Assembly: GCA_010672925.1 (NCBI GenBank)
Contig: JAAHFP010000015.1
Coordinates: forward strand, 62,001-126,000
Source of the DNA: Symploca sp. SIO1C2
GTDB taxonomy: Bacteria > Cyanobacteriota > Cyanobacteriia > Cyanobacteriales > Coleofasciculaceae
Length of the DNA stretch: 64,000 bases
Reading direction: 5' to 3'
Part shown: one piece after another, positions 17,670 through 25,835 of the stretch
Position numbering within the stretch: position 1 is the stretch's first letter
How the letters are laid out: the number at the start of each line of letters is the position of its first letter
Notes under the pieces: generated by a model
The model's database searches: none
Told to the model about the DNA's origin: nothing
The model's input: only the letters and a program-made list of their open reading frames with translations
Position numbers and translations under genes: made by a program

Positions 17670-18490
17670 ATTTAGTTTCTCCTAAAAAAATAAATCTTTG
17701 AGTAATTATCAACTAGACAACTCCTGAGTTAGGAATGAAACCTACTAGTGAAGTTGGTGTGGGGGTTAACTTGCTTTGGTTATTCCTCTTCAAGGATAAA
17801 ATACGTTCATACTGTTTGCCCTACCATATTTATATAGTTTAATTTGCCTTCGGTGTTCATAGGGGAATGGGATTTCACAGTACTTTAAATCAGTGAAAGC
17901 AACCTTCGACATACTCATCTCAAGTATCTAAAGTAATCAGGAAAAATTATTTCAAGGCAACGTTGAAGAGCAATTTGCCCTGGGAGCAAAGGGAATATTC
18001 CTGGTAAATTAACATCGACAGGGAGCCAATGCTCTTCGGCGGCACAAGTGAACTTCGCCATTGCGACTATCGTAGTTTTTTCCAGTTGACACTACTCCTG
18101 CGCAGAACGCAGGTAATTGTTGTTTCATTAGATATTGTGACATACTCTTTGTCCTATCTGCTGGTTGCAGTGGCAAAAAGTCCAGAGATATTTGGGAGGA
18201 GGGAATGGGGAATTGAGAATTGAGAATTGAGAATTGAGAATTGGGAATGGGAAAAATATCCCCTGCCTGCCTCCTGACTCCTGACTTGAAAGGACGCAGG
18301 GACGGGGGGACACGGAGACACGGAGAGAGGGATTTTCATACATGGTGGTGAAAAAATTTTTTCATCGGGACTGCCTTGGAGCCTCCTGCCTGATTGCAAA
18401 GATTATACTTTTGTAAAGCGACAGAAGTTTGAGGCTGAGGTTTGTTAAAGTTTTGAAGGTCTCAGAATAGCTTGTTGAAGGGAAGGGAGG
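17670..18490. other. Long intergenic region with repeats
   Basis: 820 bp without a convincing gene. It holds a hairpin CCTGCG-CAGAA-CGCAGG near 18100, GAATTGA heptamers at about 18208-18243 and short CCTGACT-type repeats near 18265-18290. The last 60 bp probably carry the promoter of the epimerase gene. Short frames here are repeat translations. Confidence 0.6.
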
Positions 18491-18496
18491 TTGATC

Positions 18497-19360
18497 TTGG
18501 CGATCGCACGCTCATTAGAGCAGTACGAAACCTACACAATCACTGATGAAGAGGCTCAGTCCAAAGTAGTAGTCGTTCCTGAACGGGGTGGCATTGTCAC
18601 TAGCTGGAGTTTCCAAAATCGAGAGATTTTTTATCTTGACACCGAAAGATTTAAAGACCCCAACCTGAGTATTAGGGGTGGTATCCCGATCCTCTTCCCA
18701 ATCTGCGGTAACTTACCTGATGATACCTACACTTACCAGGGAAAACAGTATACCCTGAAGCAACACGGCTTTGCCCGTAATTTGCCCTGGTCAGTTACAG
18801 AACAGGGAACCGATGAACCCCTTAGCCTCACTCTAGTCTTCAGTAGTAACGATGAAACTCGTGCTGTTTACCCTTTTGACTTTCAAGTTGCCTTTACTTA
18901 CAAGCTTCAGGGAGATACTTTAGATATTCAGCAGCGCTATACCAATCACTCCCAGGAGCCAATGCCTTTTTCTGCGGGTTTTCATCCCTACTTTAAGGCA
19001 CCGGATAAAAACCAACTGCAATTTGCAATCCCAGCACCTGAGTACCAGGATCGGGAAGGTGTAGTGCATCCCTTCTCTGGTACATTTGATATGGAGCAGG
19101 ATGAAATTGATGTTGCTTTTGGTCAACTGCAAGCCGATTCTGCAAGCTGTACTGATACAGCAAGTCAGTTGCAAGTAACCCTAAGTTACAGCGATATCTA
19201 CTCCACTATAGTGTTCTGGACAGTTAAGGGTAAAGACTTTTATTGCCTTGAACCCTGGAGCGCTCCTCGTAATGCTATCAATACAGGAGAGCAGCTTACC
19301 CAAATACCTCCTGGGGAAACTGTTGAGGCATTATTCAGGCTGACGGTAAAATTTTTGTGA
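18497..19360 (+). CDS. Aldose 1-epimerase family protein (hexose mutarotase)
   Basis: About 287 residues. TTG 18497 is six bases after the strong GGGAGG (18485-18490) and so fits better than TTG 18491. It shows ERGGIVTSW, RGGIPILFPICGN, QHGFARNLPW (catalytic-site Arg/His region), SAGFHPYF (second His) and FYCLEPWSAP (catalytic Glu). These are the marks of the galactose mutarotase / glucose-6-phosphate 1-epimerase superfamily, which interconverts the alpha and beta anomers of sugars. Substrate (free or phosphorylated hexose) is not decidable here. Confidence 0.87.
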   Translation: MAIARSLEQYETYTITDEEAQSKVVVVPERGGIVTSWSFQNREIFYLDTERFKDPNLSIRGGIPILFPICGNLPDDTYTYQGKQYTLKQHGFARNLPWSVTEQGTDEPLSLTLVFSSNDETRAVYPFDFQVAFTYKLQGDTLDIQQRYTNHSQEPMPFSAGFHPYFKAPDKNQLQFAIPAPEYQDREGVVHPFSGTFDMEQDEIDVAFGQLQADSASCTDTASQLQVTLSYSDIYSTIVFWTVKGKDFYCLEPWSAPRNAINTGEQLTQIPPGETVEALFRLTVKFL

Positions 19361-19429
19361 TTTGCTTGCCAAATGTTTCCTGGTTTGTGCTATTATAGGA
19401 GACGTTGTGTTCAAGGAAACACTATCTAC

Positions 19430-19501
19430 GGGTCGCTAGCTCAGTGGTAGAGCACTCGGCTTTTAACCGATTGGTCCTGGGTTCGAATCCCAGGCGACCC
19501 A
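19430..19501 (+). tRNA. trnK: tRNA-Lys (TTT anticodon)
   Basis: 72 bases. The acceptor stem GGGTCGC pairs with GCGACCC. D arm is GCTC...GAGC, the anticodon loop CTTTTAA has TTT at the centre, and the T arm CCTGG-GTTCGAATCC-CAGG is canonical. The discriminator base is A and CCA is not encoded. Confidence 0.97.
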
Positions 19502-19529
19502 TATTTTAAATATATTTCCCACCCTGTCT

Positions 19530-19557
19530 GTAGAGACGTTGCATGCAACGTCTCTAC
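19530..19557. repeat. Perfect 28-bp palindrome (REP-like)
   Basis: GTAGAGACGTTGCA followed by its exact reverse complement, 29 bases after the tRNA. The arm GTAGAGACG recurs at 51004-51060 in a longer hairpin, suggesting a dispersed palindromic repeat. It could also end the tRNA transcript, but no T-tract follows directly. Confidence 0.85.
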
Positions 19558-19744
19558 GTCGTTTTAGCATCTCTACAGGGCTTTCGCGGTTGGCTCCGAG
19601 CTTCCGAAATGACCCATAATTCTAAAATCTTTAGATATAATTGCCTATAATTTGGTAAAATATCTTAAGATTGTTGTAAGAAGAATTAAGTTTGTCTTAA
19701 AAAACAACTACCTAACAACAAACAAAAATTTAGGAGGACTATCT

Positions 19745-20824
19745 ATGGCGCTCGTACCTATGCGGCTGCTGCTGGATCATGCAGCTGAAAACGGCTATGG
19801 CATTCCCGCTTATAACGTTAATAATATGGAGCAAATCCTGGCAATTATGCAGGCTGCTGATGAAGCAGATAGTCCAGTGATTTTGCAGGCTTCTCGAGGT
19901 GCTCGTAAATATGCAGGGGAAAACTTCCTGCGTCATTTAATTACCGCAGCAGTAGAAACCTATCCCCATCTACCCATTGCTATGCACCAAGATCATGGCA
20001 ATGCTCCATCTACCTGCTACTCTGCTATTCGCAACGGATTCACCAGCGTCATGATGGATGGTTCCTTGGAAGCAGATGCTAAAACACCATCTAGCTTTGA
20101 GTACAACGTCAATGTCACTGCTGAAGTAGTGAAAGTTGCTCATGCTGTTGGTGCTAGTGTTGAAGGTGAACTCGGTTGCTTGGGTTCCCTAGAAACTGGT
20201 ATGGGTGACAAGGAAGATGGTCACGGTGCAGAAGGTAAACTGTCTGAAGATCAACTCTTAACTGATCCTGATGAAGCAGTTGAGTTTGTTGAGCGCACTC
20301 AGGTAGATGCTTTAGCTGTTGCTATCGGTACCAGCCACGGTGCTTACAAGTTCACCCGCAAACCCACTGGTGAAATTCTCGCTATCAGCCGGATTGAAGA
20401 AATTCATCGCCGCTTACCTAACACCCACTTGGTAATGCATGGTTCTTCCTCTGTACCGGAAGATTTGATTGCTATTATCAACCAGTATGGTGGTGCTATT
20501 CCTGAAACCTACGGTGTACCTGTTGAAGAAATTCAAAAAGGCATCAAGAGTGGTGTTCGTAAAGTAAATATTGATACCGACAACCGCTTGGCAATCACCG
20601 CTGCTATCCGGGAAGCTGCTGTTAAAGATCCCAAGAACTTTGACCCCCGTCACTTCCTCAAGCCTTCTATCAAGTACATGAAGCAGGTTTGCTTAGATCG
20701 TTATCAGCAGTTTGGTACTGCTGGTCAGGCTAGCACAATTAAGCAGATTCCTCTAGATGAATTCGCTGCTAAGTATGCTAGTGGTGAATTGACTGCTGTA
20801 GCAAAGAAAGCTGTCACTGCCTAA
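19745..20824 (+). CDS. fba: Class II fructose-bisphosphate aldolase
   Basis: 359 residues from ATG 19745, preceded by GGAGG; the open frame extends to 19652 but that part is not conserved. It shows [10 protein letters not shown], the catalytic and zinc-binding AMHQDHGN, an SVMMDGS block, GCLG...GMGDKEDG (CbbA-type insertion), [10 protein letters not shown] (zinc His) and MHGSSS (zinc His). It is the CbbA-type class II enzyme of the Calvin cycle and glycolysis, making fructose-1,6-bisphosphate and sedoheptulose-1,7-bisphosphate. It ends before a strong terminator. Confidence 0.96.
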   Translation: MALVPMRLLLDHAAENGYGIPAYNVNNMEQILAIMQAADEADSPVILQASRGARKYAGENFLRHLITAAVETYPHLPIAMHQDHGNAPSTCYSAIRNGFTSVMMDGSLEADAKTPSSFEYNVNVTAEVVKVAHAVGASVEGELGCLGSLETGMGDKEDGHGAEGKLSEDQLLTDPDEAVEFVERTQVDALAVAIGTSHGAYKFTRKPTGEILAISRIEEIHRRLPNTHLVMHGSSSVPEDLIAIINQYGGAIPETYGVPVEEIQKGIKSGVRKVNIDTDNRLAITAAIREAAVKDPKNFDPRHFLKPSIKYMKQVCLDRYQQFGTAGQASTIKQIPLDEFAAKYASGELTAVAKKAVTA

Positions 20825-20894
20825 TCTGTTAGTTGACAATGGTTTAATTGAAATCGAACCATCAAATTTGTTTGACCAAACAGAAGAATCCTCC

Positions 20895-20924
20895 GGGTAG
20901 CTATTATGGCTACCCTGTTTTTTT
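20895..20924 (+). terminator. Rho-independent terminator after aldolase
   Basis: GGGTAGC-TATTATG-GCTACCC stem-loop followed by TGTTTTTTT, 71 bp after the aldolase stop. Confidence 0.9.
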
Positions 20925-21026
20925 GGTGATAGGGAGTAATTCCTGTCCACTTCGACCCTAAGGGCGTATGCAATCATTGGTGTCAAATTAAGCTGGGGAT
21001 AGCTTAACGACTAGCTTCCACACCCA

Positions 21027-21154
21027 CCCAGAACTCAAGTTCTGGGCTAATAGCTCAAGTCATCTAAAGATGACTAACTTAAGACAAATCGGAACAATTT
21101 AGTCCATTTTAATGGACTTAAGCTATTAGCTTTGGATTTGAATCCAAGGTGAGT
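21027..21154. repeat. Hairpin-rich dispersed element, copy 2 (inverted, with both arms)
   Basis: Hairpins CCCAGAACT-CA-AGTTCTGGG (21027-21046), AGTCATCTAAAGATGACT (21058-21075), AGTCCATT-TT-AATGGACT (21101-21118) and TTGGATT-TG-AATCCAA (21132-21147), with the linker GCTAATAGC or its complement next to the outer ones. Its reverse complement aligns with 8736-8816, but the outer stems have different sequences. Confidence 0.75.
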
Positions 21155-21634
21155 GAGGCAATCCAGCTAGTCAGTTATGTCTAGGCTTAAGTTGACACAA
21201 ATGAATGCTTGTGCCCTCAATGACTATGCCCTCAATGCTTGCACCCTCGATAGTGTAGGAACAGATCCGGAAGGGCGTAGCATTGGCGGACAGAAACTTT
21301 GGTGTTATGGGTAATATGCCAGCGCTAATGCTACACCCCTACAAACAATTCAACAATTATCGACTTTTGCACGAGATCTGTTATAGCAAGCCCCCAAACT
21401 AGGAAGCCGGGGGCTATCTTACTTATTCAATGAACCCATCAAACAGATTCACTAGGGAGTTGGGTTCCTTGACAACCGCAACTCGCCAAGAGGAATCAGA
21501 GACTTCGACTTCGACTGACATTCCCCCTGAGAGGAGAGCAAGTAGCAGAAATAAAGCCCAGTGCTTCTTCTCTACTTTTTTCAATTGCCCCCTTCCCTGA
21601 AGCTGGGGATTTTTGCTAGGATACATAATAATGA
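21155..21634. other. Repeat-rich intergenic DNA, no confident gene
   Basis: It contains an imperfect inverted repeat (CGTAGCATTGGCG near 21275 and CGCTAATGCTACACC near 21325) and a hairpin with GCCCCC / GGGGGC arms near 21390-21412. A 67-codon minus-strand frame (21626-21423) has no recognisable domain and lies between repeats; I do not call it a gene. The segment looks like eroded mobile-element DNA. Confidence 0.5.
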
Positions 21635-21746
21635 AGGCAGTTTATAGGACTGCCTGCTAGACAACAGTGATAGAAATTCATGAGAGAAACCAGTTTTAGT
21701 CTGGTTCTTTCCACTAGCCAGCAAAGGTGAGAGCTTGCTGGCTTTT
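21635..21746 (+). ncRNA. Candidate structured RNA: three successive hairpins ending in a terminator
   Basis: AGGCAGT-TTATAGG-ACTGCCT (21635-21655), AACCAG-TTTTAGT-CTGGTT (21688-21706) and AGCCAGCAA / TTGCTGGCT (21716-21743) followed by TTTT. A TACATAAT-like box lies just upstream at about 21621. It could be a small RNA or simply terminator-like repeats; no known family recognised. Confidence 0.35.
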
Positions 21747-21908
21747 GTGTTTCATCACGCATTTCTTACTATTTAGTATGAACTCTCATCAAATATTTGT
21801 CCATTTAAATAGAATTAAATCTACATTTAATTTGGAATTAATTTACTTACTTATTAAAAATACATTTAATTCACATTAAAAATAGATTGAATATTGGAGT
21901 AAGGTGAA

Positions 21909-22694
21909 ATGAAAGCTTATCTAGCTGTATATCGTCCAGGTGGGGAAGAGTATGAGAGATACTACTTCTCAAGCATGATGGAAGCTTCGCCGTCAGAGCG
22001 CTTTATAGTTATAGGTCGAGGATATGAAGATGGTGAATTTGACCGAGAAACGGATATTAAACTACCACCAGAAGAAAGGTTAATTTCGAGAAAGCATTTG
22101 CGAATTGAGTTAAAAGAAACAGGATACTTTTGGGTAAAAGATTTGGACAGTACCCACCCGGCTTTACTGAGGAAAGCAATTAGTTCAAACGGCGATAATA
22201 TTTTTACTGTTGAGGGTGAAACTCCCCATAGACTCGAAAATGGAGACCGACTTTTGCTACAGAGCAAGTTTCCTGTCGAGGGAAGCCCTGAGTGGGTATT
22301 ATGCTTTTATGATCCTGATCAAACTGAGGTCACTAGTGATATTTATCCCTCTCGTAATAAATATGAGTACGACTTGAGTTCTAAAATTCTATATTTACGT
22401 ACTACTGGCTCACAAGTCCAACAGATTCAGTTTACTGCTCAAAAGCTGAAAATCGTTGACTATATTGCACGGAAGGTTAAGGAGGAAGGGGAGCTTCATA
22501 TTGTTCCCTACAAAAAACTAATATCAGAACTCTGGCCTGGGGAAGAATCATATGATCGTACAACAGAGCATTTGCGTCCCCCTGTTTCTGGAATAAATAA
22601 AGAGGTTTCTCAACAATGGGGAGATGAGGCTCCAAAATTGATCTATAGTGTTCATGGTCACGGATATCGTCTGAATAACTGTATTGTTAGGTAA
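21909..22694 (+). CDS. FHA domain protein with C-terminal winged helix
   Basis: 261 residues from ATG 21909 (AAGGTG upstream). Residues about 30-125 form an FHA domain (IVIGRGYEDG, then RLISRKHLRIE and LENGDRL), a phosphothreonine-binding module. Residues about 165-260 resemble an OmpR-type winged helix (YKKLISELWPG, HLRPPVSGINKEV, YSVHGHGYRL). A phosphopeptide-reading, DNA-binding protein upstream of a Ser/Thr kinase suggests that kinase and regulator act together. No receiver domain is present. The DNA is more AT-rich than its neighbours, as are the next two genes. Confidence 0.8.
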   Translation: MKAYLAVYRPGGEEYERYYFSSMMEASPSERFIVIGRGYEDGEFDRETDIKLPPEERLISRKHLRIELKETGYFWVKDLDSTHPALLRKAISSNGDNIFTVEGETPHRLENGDRLLLQSKFPVEGSPEWVLCFYDPDQTEVTSDIYPSRNKYEYDLSSKILYLRTTGSQVQQIQFTAQKLKIVDYIARKVKEEGELHIVPYKKLISELWPGEESYDRTTEHLRPPVSGINKEVSQQWGDEAPKLIYSVHGHGYRLNNCIVR

Positions 22695-23112
22695 GCTACT
22701 GCCACTATCTACTGGAGATAGGGAACTAAAGTCTCAATTGCTGTTCTGTATCAATCATTACTGTTTGACTCTTGAAAATTACGTAAATACCGATAGTACC
22801 AGTAGATAGTTCAATTCCGATCCCTAACTGAGCTTCAGTATTTTCACGTAATTCTCCCCTAAACCATTGACAACTTGCTCCCTTTCTTTAATTTTCAGGC
22901 ATCGGTATGATATAACATTATTGATGCTGTCAATCATTCAAGCATCTCAAACAAGAGGTATTGATTGGCAAGTTGCCTGGAACTCTCAATCTGACTCAGG
23001 AGCAGCTTGCTAACGGGCTTGATGTAATGTTTCGATAGTCAACCTCTCAGAGAACCTACTCGATACTTGCTCCTGGCTTACTATTAAGCAGACCTCAAGG
23101 CTAGCACAATCA
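22695..23112. other. Intergenic region with nested inverted repeats
   Basis: 418 bp between the FHA and kinase genes. ACTATCTACTGG (22704-22715) and CCAGTAGATAGT (22799-22810) are perfect 12-bp inverted repeats 83 bp apart. Nearby AAAATTACGT and ACGTAATT boxes are a second, less perfect pair. It may be a small mobile element or a structured leader. Confidence 0.55.
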
Positions 23113-24513
23113 ATGAGCGATCGCGGACAGGATGTATGCAATATGCTGCCATGGAAAATAAAGGGAAACGACGAATCAGAGAACTCTTTCACTTGTATTA
23201 ATCCCGATTGTACGGCACCAAAGACTAAAGTTTCTTTCCAAGCGCCTGAACAGTTCCTCGAATCTCCAGTTAACTGCCATAACTGTGGAGGAAAATTGGG
23301 CTGGAAAAGTCATGGTGGGGAACTTTATTTTCTCAAGTCTACTGTCGGTAGTGGAATGAATGGAAGTGTATATAAGGCTTGTAAGACAACACCAAATGGA
23401 TTTGAGGAAAAGTATGTCGTCAAATTTCTTCGTCGGCGTGGTGGTGCTAGCATTAAGGAGTGTAGGAGAGAGTTAACACGGGAGGTTAAATCTCTTCAAA
23501 AAGCTTATGAAGTGGGAGCAAGAGTTCCTCGGTATATTGATTGCTACTTTCCTACCACTGAAGAGGAACAGAATCAATACAATAATTTTTTTCTAGTTCA
23601 AGAGTTTATAGAAGGCAAAAATCTCACAAGTCTATTGCAATCTAGAAGAGAAAAGATTACAGAAGGAAACAAGGTCAATAATTACTTCGAGGAAAAAGAA
23701 CTGTTCCAGTATCTCATCGACTTACTAGAGACGCTGCACTTACTCAAACAACAAAACATTCTTCATAGAGATATAAAACCTCAAAACATTATTCAAAGAT
23801 CCATTATCAGCGATAAGCAGAAAGAGGCAGGAGGAAATAAAAATCTATATTTAGTCGATTTCGGTTCTTCTAAACCACTAGAACCTGGTATCGAGAATGA
23901 GCGTCATACTAAAGATCATCCTCGTACACCCTTATATGCTCCCCCAGAAATTTTAAGAGATACAGATCTAGAAAAGTTGCAATTAGACCGGGACAGATAT
24001 CAGTCGTTAATAGGAGACTTTAACTCAGATATATCATTACGCAAGCACCGTTGGACAAGAGATATTTATTCACTGGGCATAACGATTTTTGATCTTCTGA
24101 TTGAAATTCCTAGAACAATATCTTATCGTTATCATCCATCACACAAGGAATGGAGCAATTGGATGTCTGAACTGAGGGAAAAAATTCCCAATCTATATCC
24201 AATTCTGGAAAGAATGACTCGATTTTATCCAGACGAACGATATCAGACAGCGATGGATGCTCTTGTAGAGGCAAGTGCCCAGGCTTGGTATATTTATGGT
24301 GATAGAGAGGGAGAGGATAAGAGTTGGTTGTTCAAGGAAAAACTATTGAATGATTTATCTAATGAAGAAACACAGCAAACAATAAATGTTTTACCCCAAA
24401 AACAGCAAAAATTTGTGAGAGCAAGCCAAGATGAAATAGAGAGAAAAAAGGAAGAAATAAAAAGGCAAAAAATAGAACGCTATAGTAAATACAAGAGGCC
24501 AGAAAATAAATAA
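23113..24513 (+). CDS. Serine/threonine protein kinase with N-terminal zinc ribbon
   Basis: 466 residues from ATG 23113. Residues about 25-65 have paired cysteines (CINPDC and CHNCGGKL), consistent with a zinc ribbon. The kinase domain (about 70-395) has a Gly-rich loop GSGMNGSVYKA, the VAIK-type Lys in YVVKFLRR, catalytic HRDIKPQN, metal-binding DFGSS and APPEI. All catalytic residues are present, so it should be active. The C-terminal 70 residues are highly charged and probably helical. No membrane segment is seen; membrane coupling could come from the next gene, 32 bp downstream and surely co-transcribed. Confidence 0.88.
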   Translation: MSDRGQDVCNMLPWKIKGNDESENSFTCINPDCTAPKTKVSFQAPEQFLESPVNCHNCGGKLGWKSHGGELYFLKSTVGSGMNGSVYKACKTTPNGFEEKYVVKFLRRRGGASIKECRRELTREVKSLQKAYEVGARVPRYIDCYFPTTEEEQNQYNNFFLVQEFIEGKNLTSLLQSRREKITEGNKVNNYFEEKELFQYLIDLLETLHLLKQQNILHRDIKPQNIIQRSIISDKQKEAGGNKNLYLVDFGSSKPLEPGIENERHTKDHPRTPLYAPPEILRDTDLEKLQLDRDRYQSLIGDFNSDISLRKHRWTRDIYSLGITIFDLLIEIPRTISYRYHPSHKEWSNWMSELREKIPNLYPILERMTRFYPDERYQTAMDALVEASAQAWYIYGDREGEDKSWLFKEKLLNDLSNEETQQTINVLPQKQQKFVRASQDEIERKKEEIKRQKIERYSKYKRPENK

Positions 24514-24545
24514 ATTTTTGCTGTTTATTTTATTTGTTAACATTT

Positions 24546-25703
24546 ATGATTAACGATAATACTGAAGACAATGTTAATGGGGATTCAAGCAATGAATTTG
24601 GCAAAATAGGCTTTGATTTTGATGAAAAATGGAAACATATAGATACAAAAGAATCCGATGGCGAGTTAATTGTTAAATGGGTAGGAAATTGGACAGGTTT
24701 AGAAGGTGACAACTTTATTGCTAAAAAAATATTTGATATATTTATTGAGTACCATCAAGAGTTTGCAGATTTTAATGAAGAAAACCAGGAAAAAATAAAA
24801 AAAACAGTCATTCGTTACTTAATGCAAGATGAGGATTTCTCACAGCGTTTATCAGCTCTACAGGATAACATTATCAATAACAAGCAATGTTCACGGCCTA
24901 AATTAGTACAAGTCCTCCAGGAAAGTTTTAAGTCAGCAAAATTCAATAGGAAGCAATACGAGTTAGAAATAAGGGAGTTAGAGAGAATTGGACTCATCGA
25001 ATTAAATTCTTCAGAACAAGTTATTGTTCACCCCATTTATAAAGATATTCTCGATTGTAATGAAATTTTACAAAGAATAGAAATAACTTCTGCTCCGAAG
25101 ACACTTGGAAGAGTTATAAGAGAGAGCTCTAGAGAGAAGAAAGTTAGCCAATTGGTCTGTCTATTTATTTCTGTTATAGTAATTATACCTTCCATTCTAT
25201 TTTTTATTGTTTCTAGCTTGACGGAACCTAGACATCCAATAGTTACAGATAATCCGAATCCATCAGACTTATTCCAAGAAGATTGTCAATATTTCAGGAG
25301 CAGACTGCGCGATATCAATAATGGAGAGCAGGAAAAACTTGTTGATCGCAGAGACTCCTTAATTGAAGATATAGACAAATTCCAACAAACCAATAGTAGC
25401 TATCTTAGCAATCTTTGCAAGACTCCGGGATTAGACACAATGTTTGCTGAGCTATTACGAAACCAAGCTTTCAGACTAGCAGGGTCTGCTCGTTTTATCG
25501 AAAGTGATCTAATTAGAAGCGATGGTGAATTTACTAAATATGGAGCTGTTAGATGCTTATGCCTTATCCCAGAAGAGTTGCCCGACTCTGAAACATTTAA
25601 CTATGTCCAGGATAAGATGGATGAATGGAAGAGGAGTGGGCAAGGAGAAAAAGTAAGAGAAGAACTAGAAAAGATTGAATTTTGTCCAGCTGATAGAGAG
25701 TAG
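24546..25703 (+). CDS. Membrane protein of unknown function in kinase operon
   Basis: About 385 residues from ATG 24546. I recognise no family. The N-terminal 195 residues are cytoplasmic in character and include a possible small helical/winged-helix region (NRKQYELEIRELERIGLIEL). A single strong membrane segment lies at about residues 205-230 (LVCLFISVIVIIPSILFF). The C-terminal 160 residues carry four Cys and are probably extracytoplasmic. This topology suits a sensor or effector that couples the zinc-ribbon kinase to the envelope. Confidence 0.7.
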   Translation: MINDNTEDNVNGDSSNEFGKIGFDFDEKWKHIDTKESDGELIVKWVGNWTGLEGDNFIAKKIFDIFIEYHQEFADFNEENQEKIKKTVIRYLMQDEDFSQRLSALQDNIINNKQCSRPKLVQVLQESFKSAKFNRKQYELEIRELERIGLIELNSSEQVIVHPIYKDILDCNEILQRIEITSAPKTLGRVIRESSREKKVSQLVCLFISVIVIIPSILFFIVSSLTEPRHPIVTDNPNPSDLFQEDCQYFRSRLRDINNGEQEKLVDRRDSLIEDIDKFQQTNSSYLSNLCKTPGLDTMFAELLRNQAFRLAGSARFIESDLIRSDGEFTKYGAVRCLCLIPEELPDSETFNYVQDKMDEWKRSGQGEKVREELEKIEFCPADRE

Positions 25704-25743
25704 TTTCAACTCGCTCCGGTTTACCGTGATTGTTGTTAGGAGG

Positions 25744-25805
25744 CTGGGGCGGGTTTAGTTAAGTTATTATTGAGTAGCTTCCATATTTGGTGAACCCGCC
25801 CCTAC
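25744..25805. repeat. Dispersed GGGGCGGGTTTAG inverted repeat, copy 1
   Basis: GGGGCGGGTTTAG at the left and AACCCGCCCCTAC at the right, about 60 bp overall. Related copies are at 28492-28576, 48813-48876 and 63022-63079. Confidence 0.7.
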
Positions 25806-25835
25806 ATATGAGACTAGGAATACTGAATCGGTGTT

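Noticed and set aside
21423-21626. 67-codon minus-strand frame with a hydrophobic middle
   Set aside because: Lies in repeat-rich DNA with no recognised family; I cannot support it as a gene.
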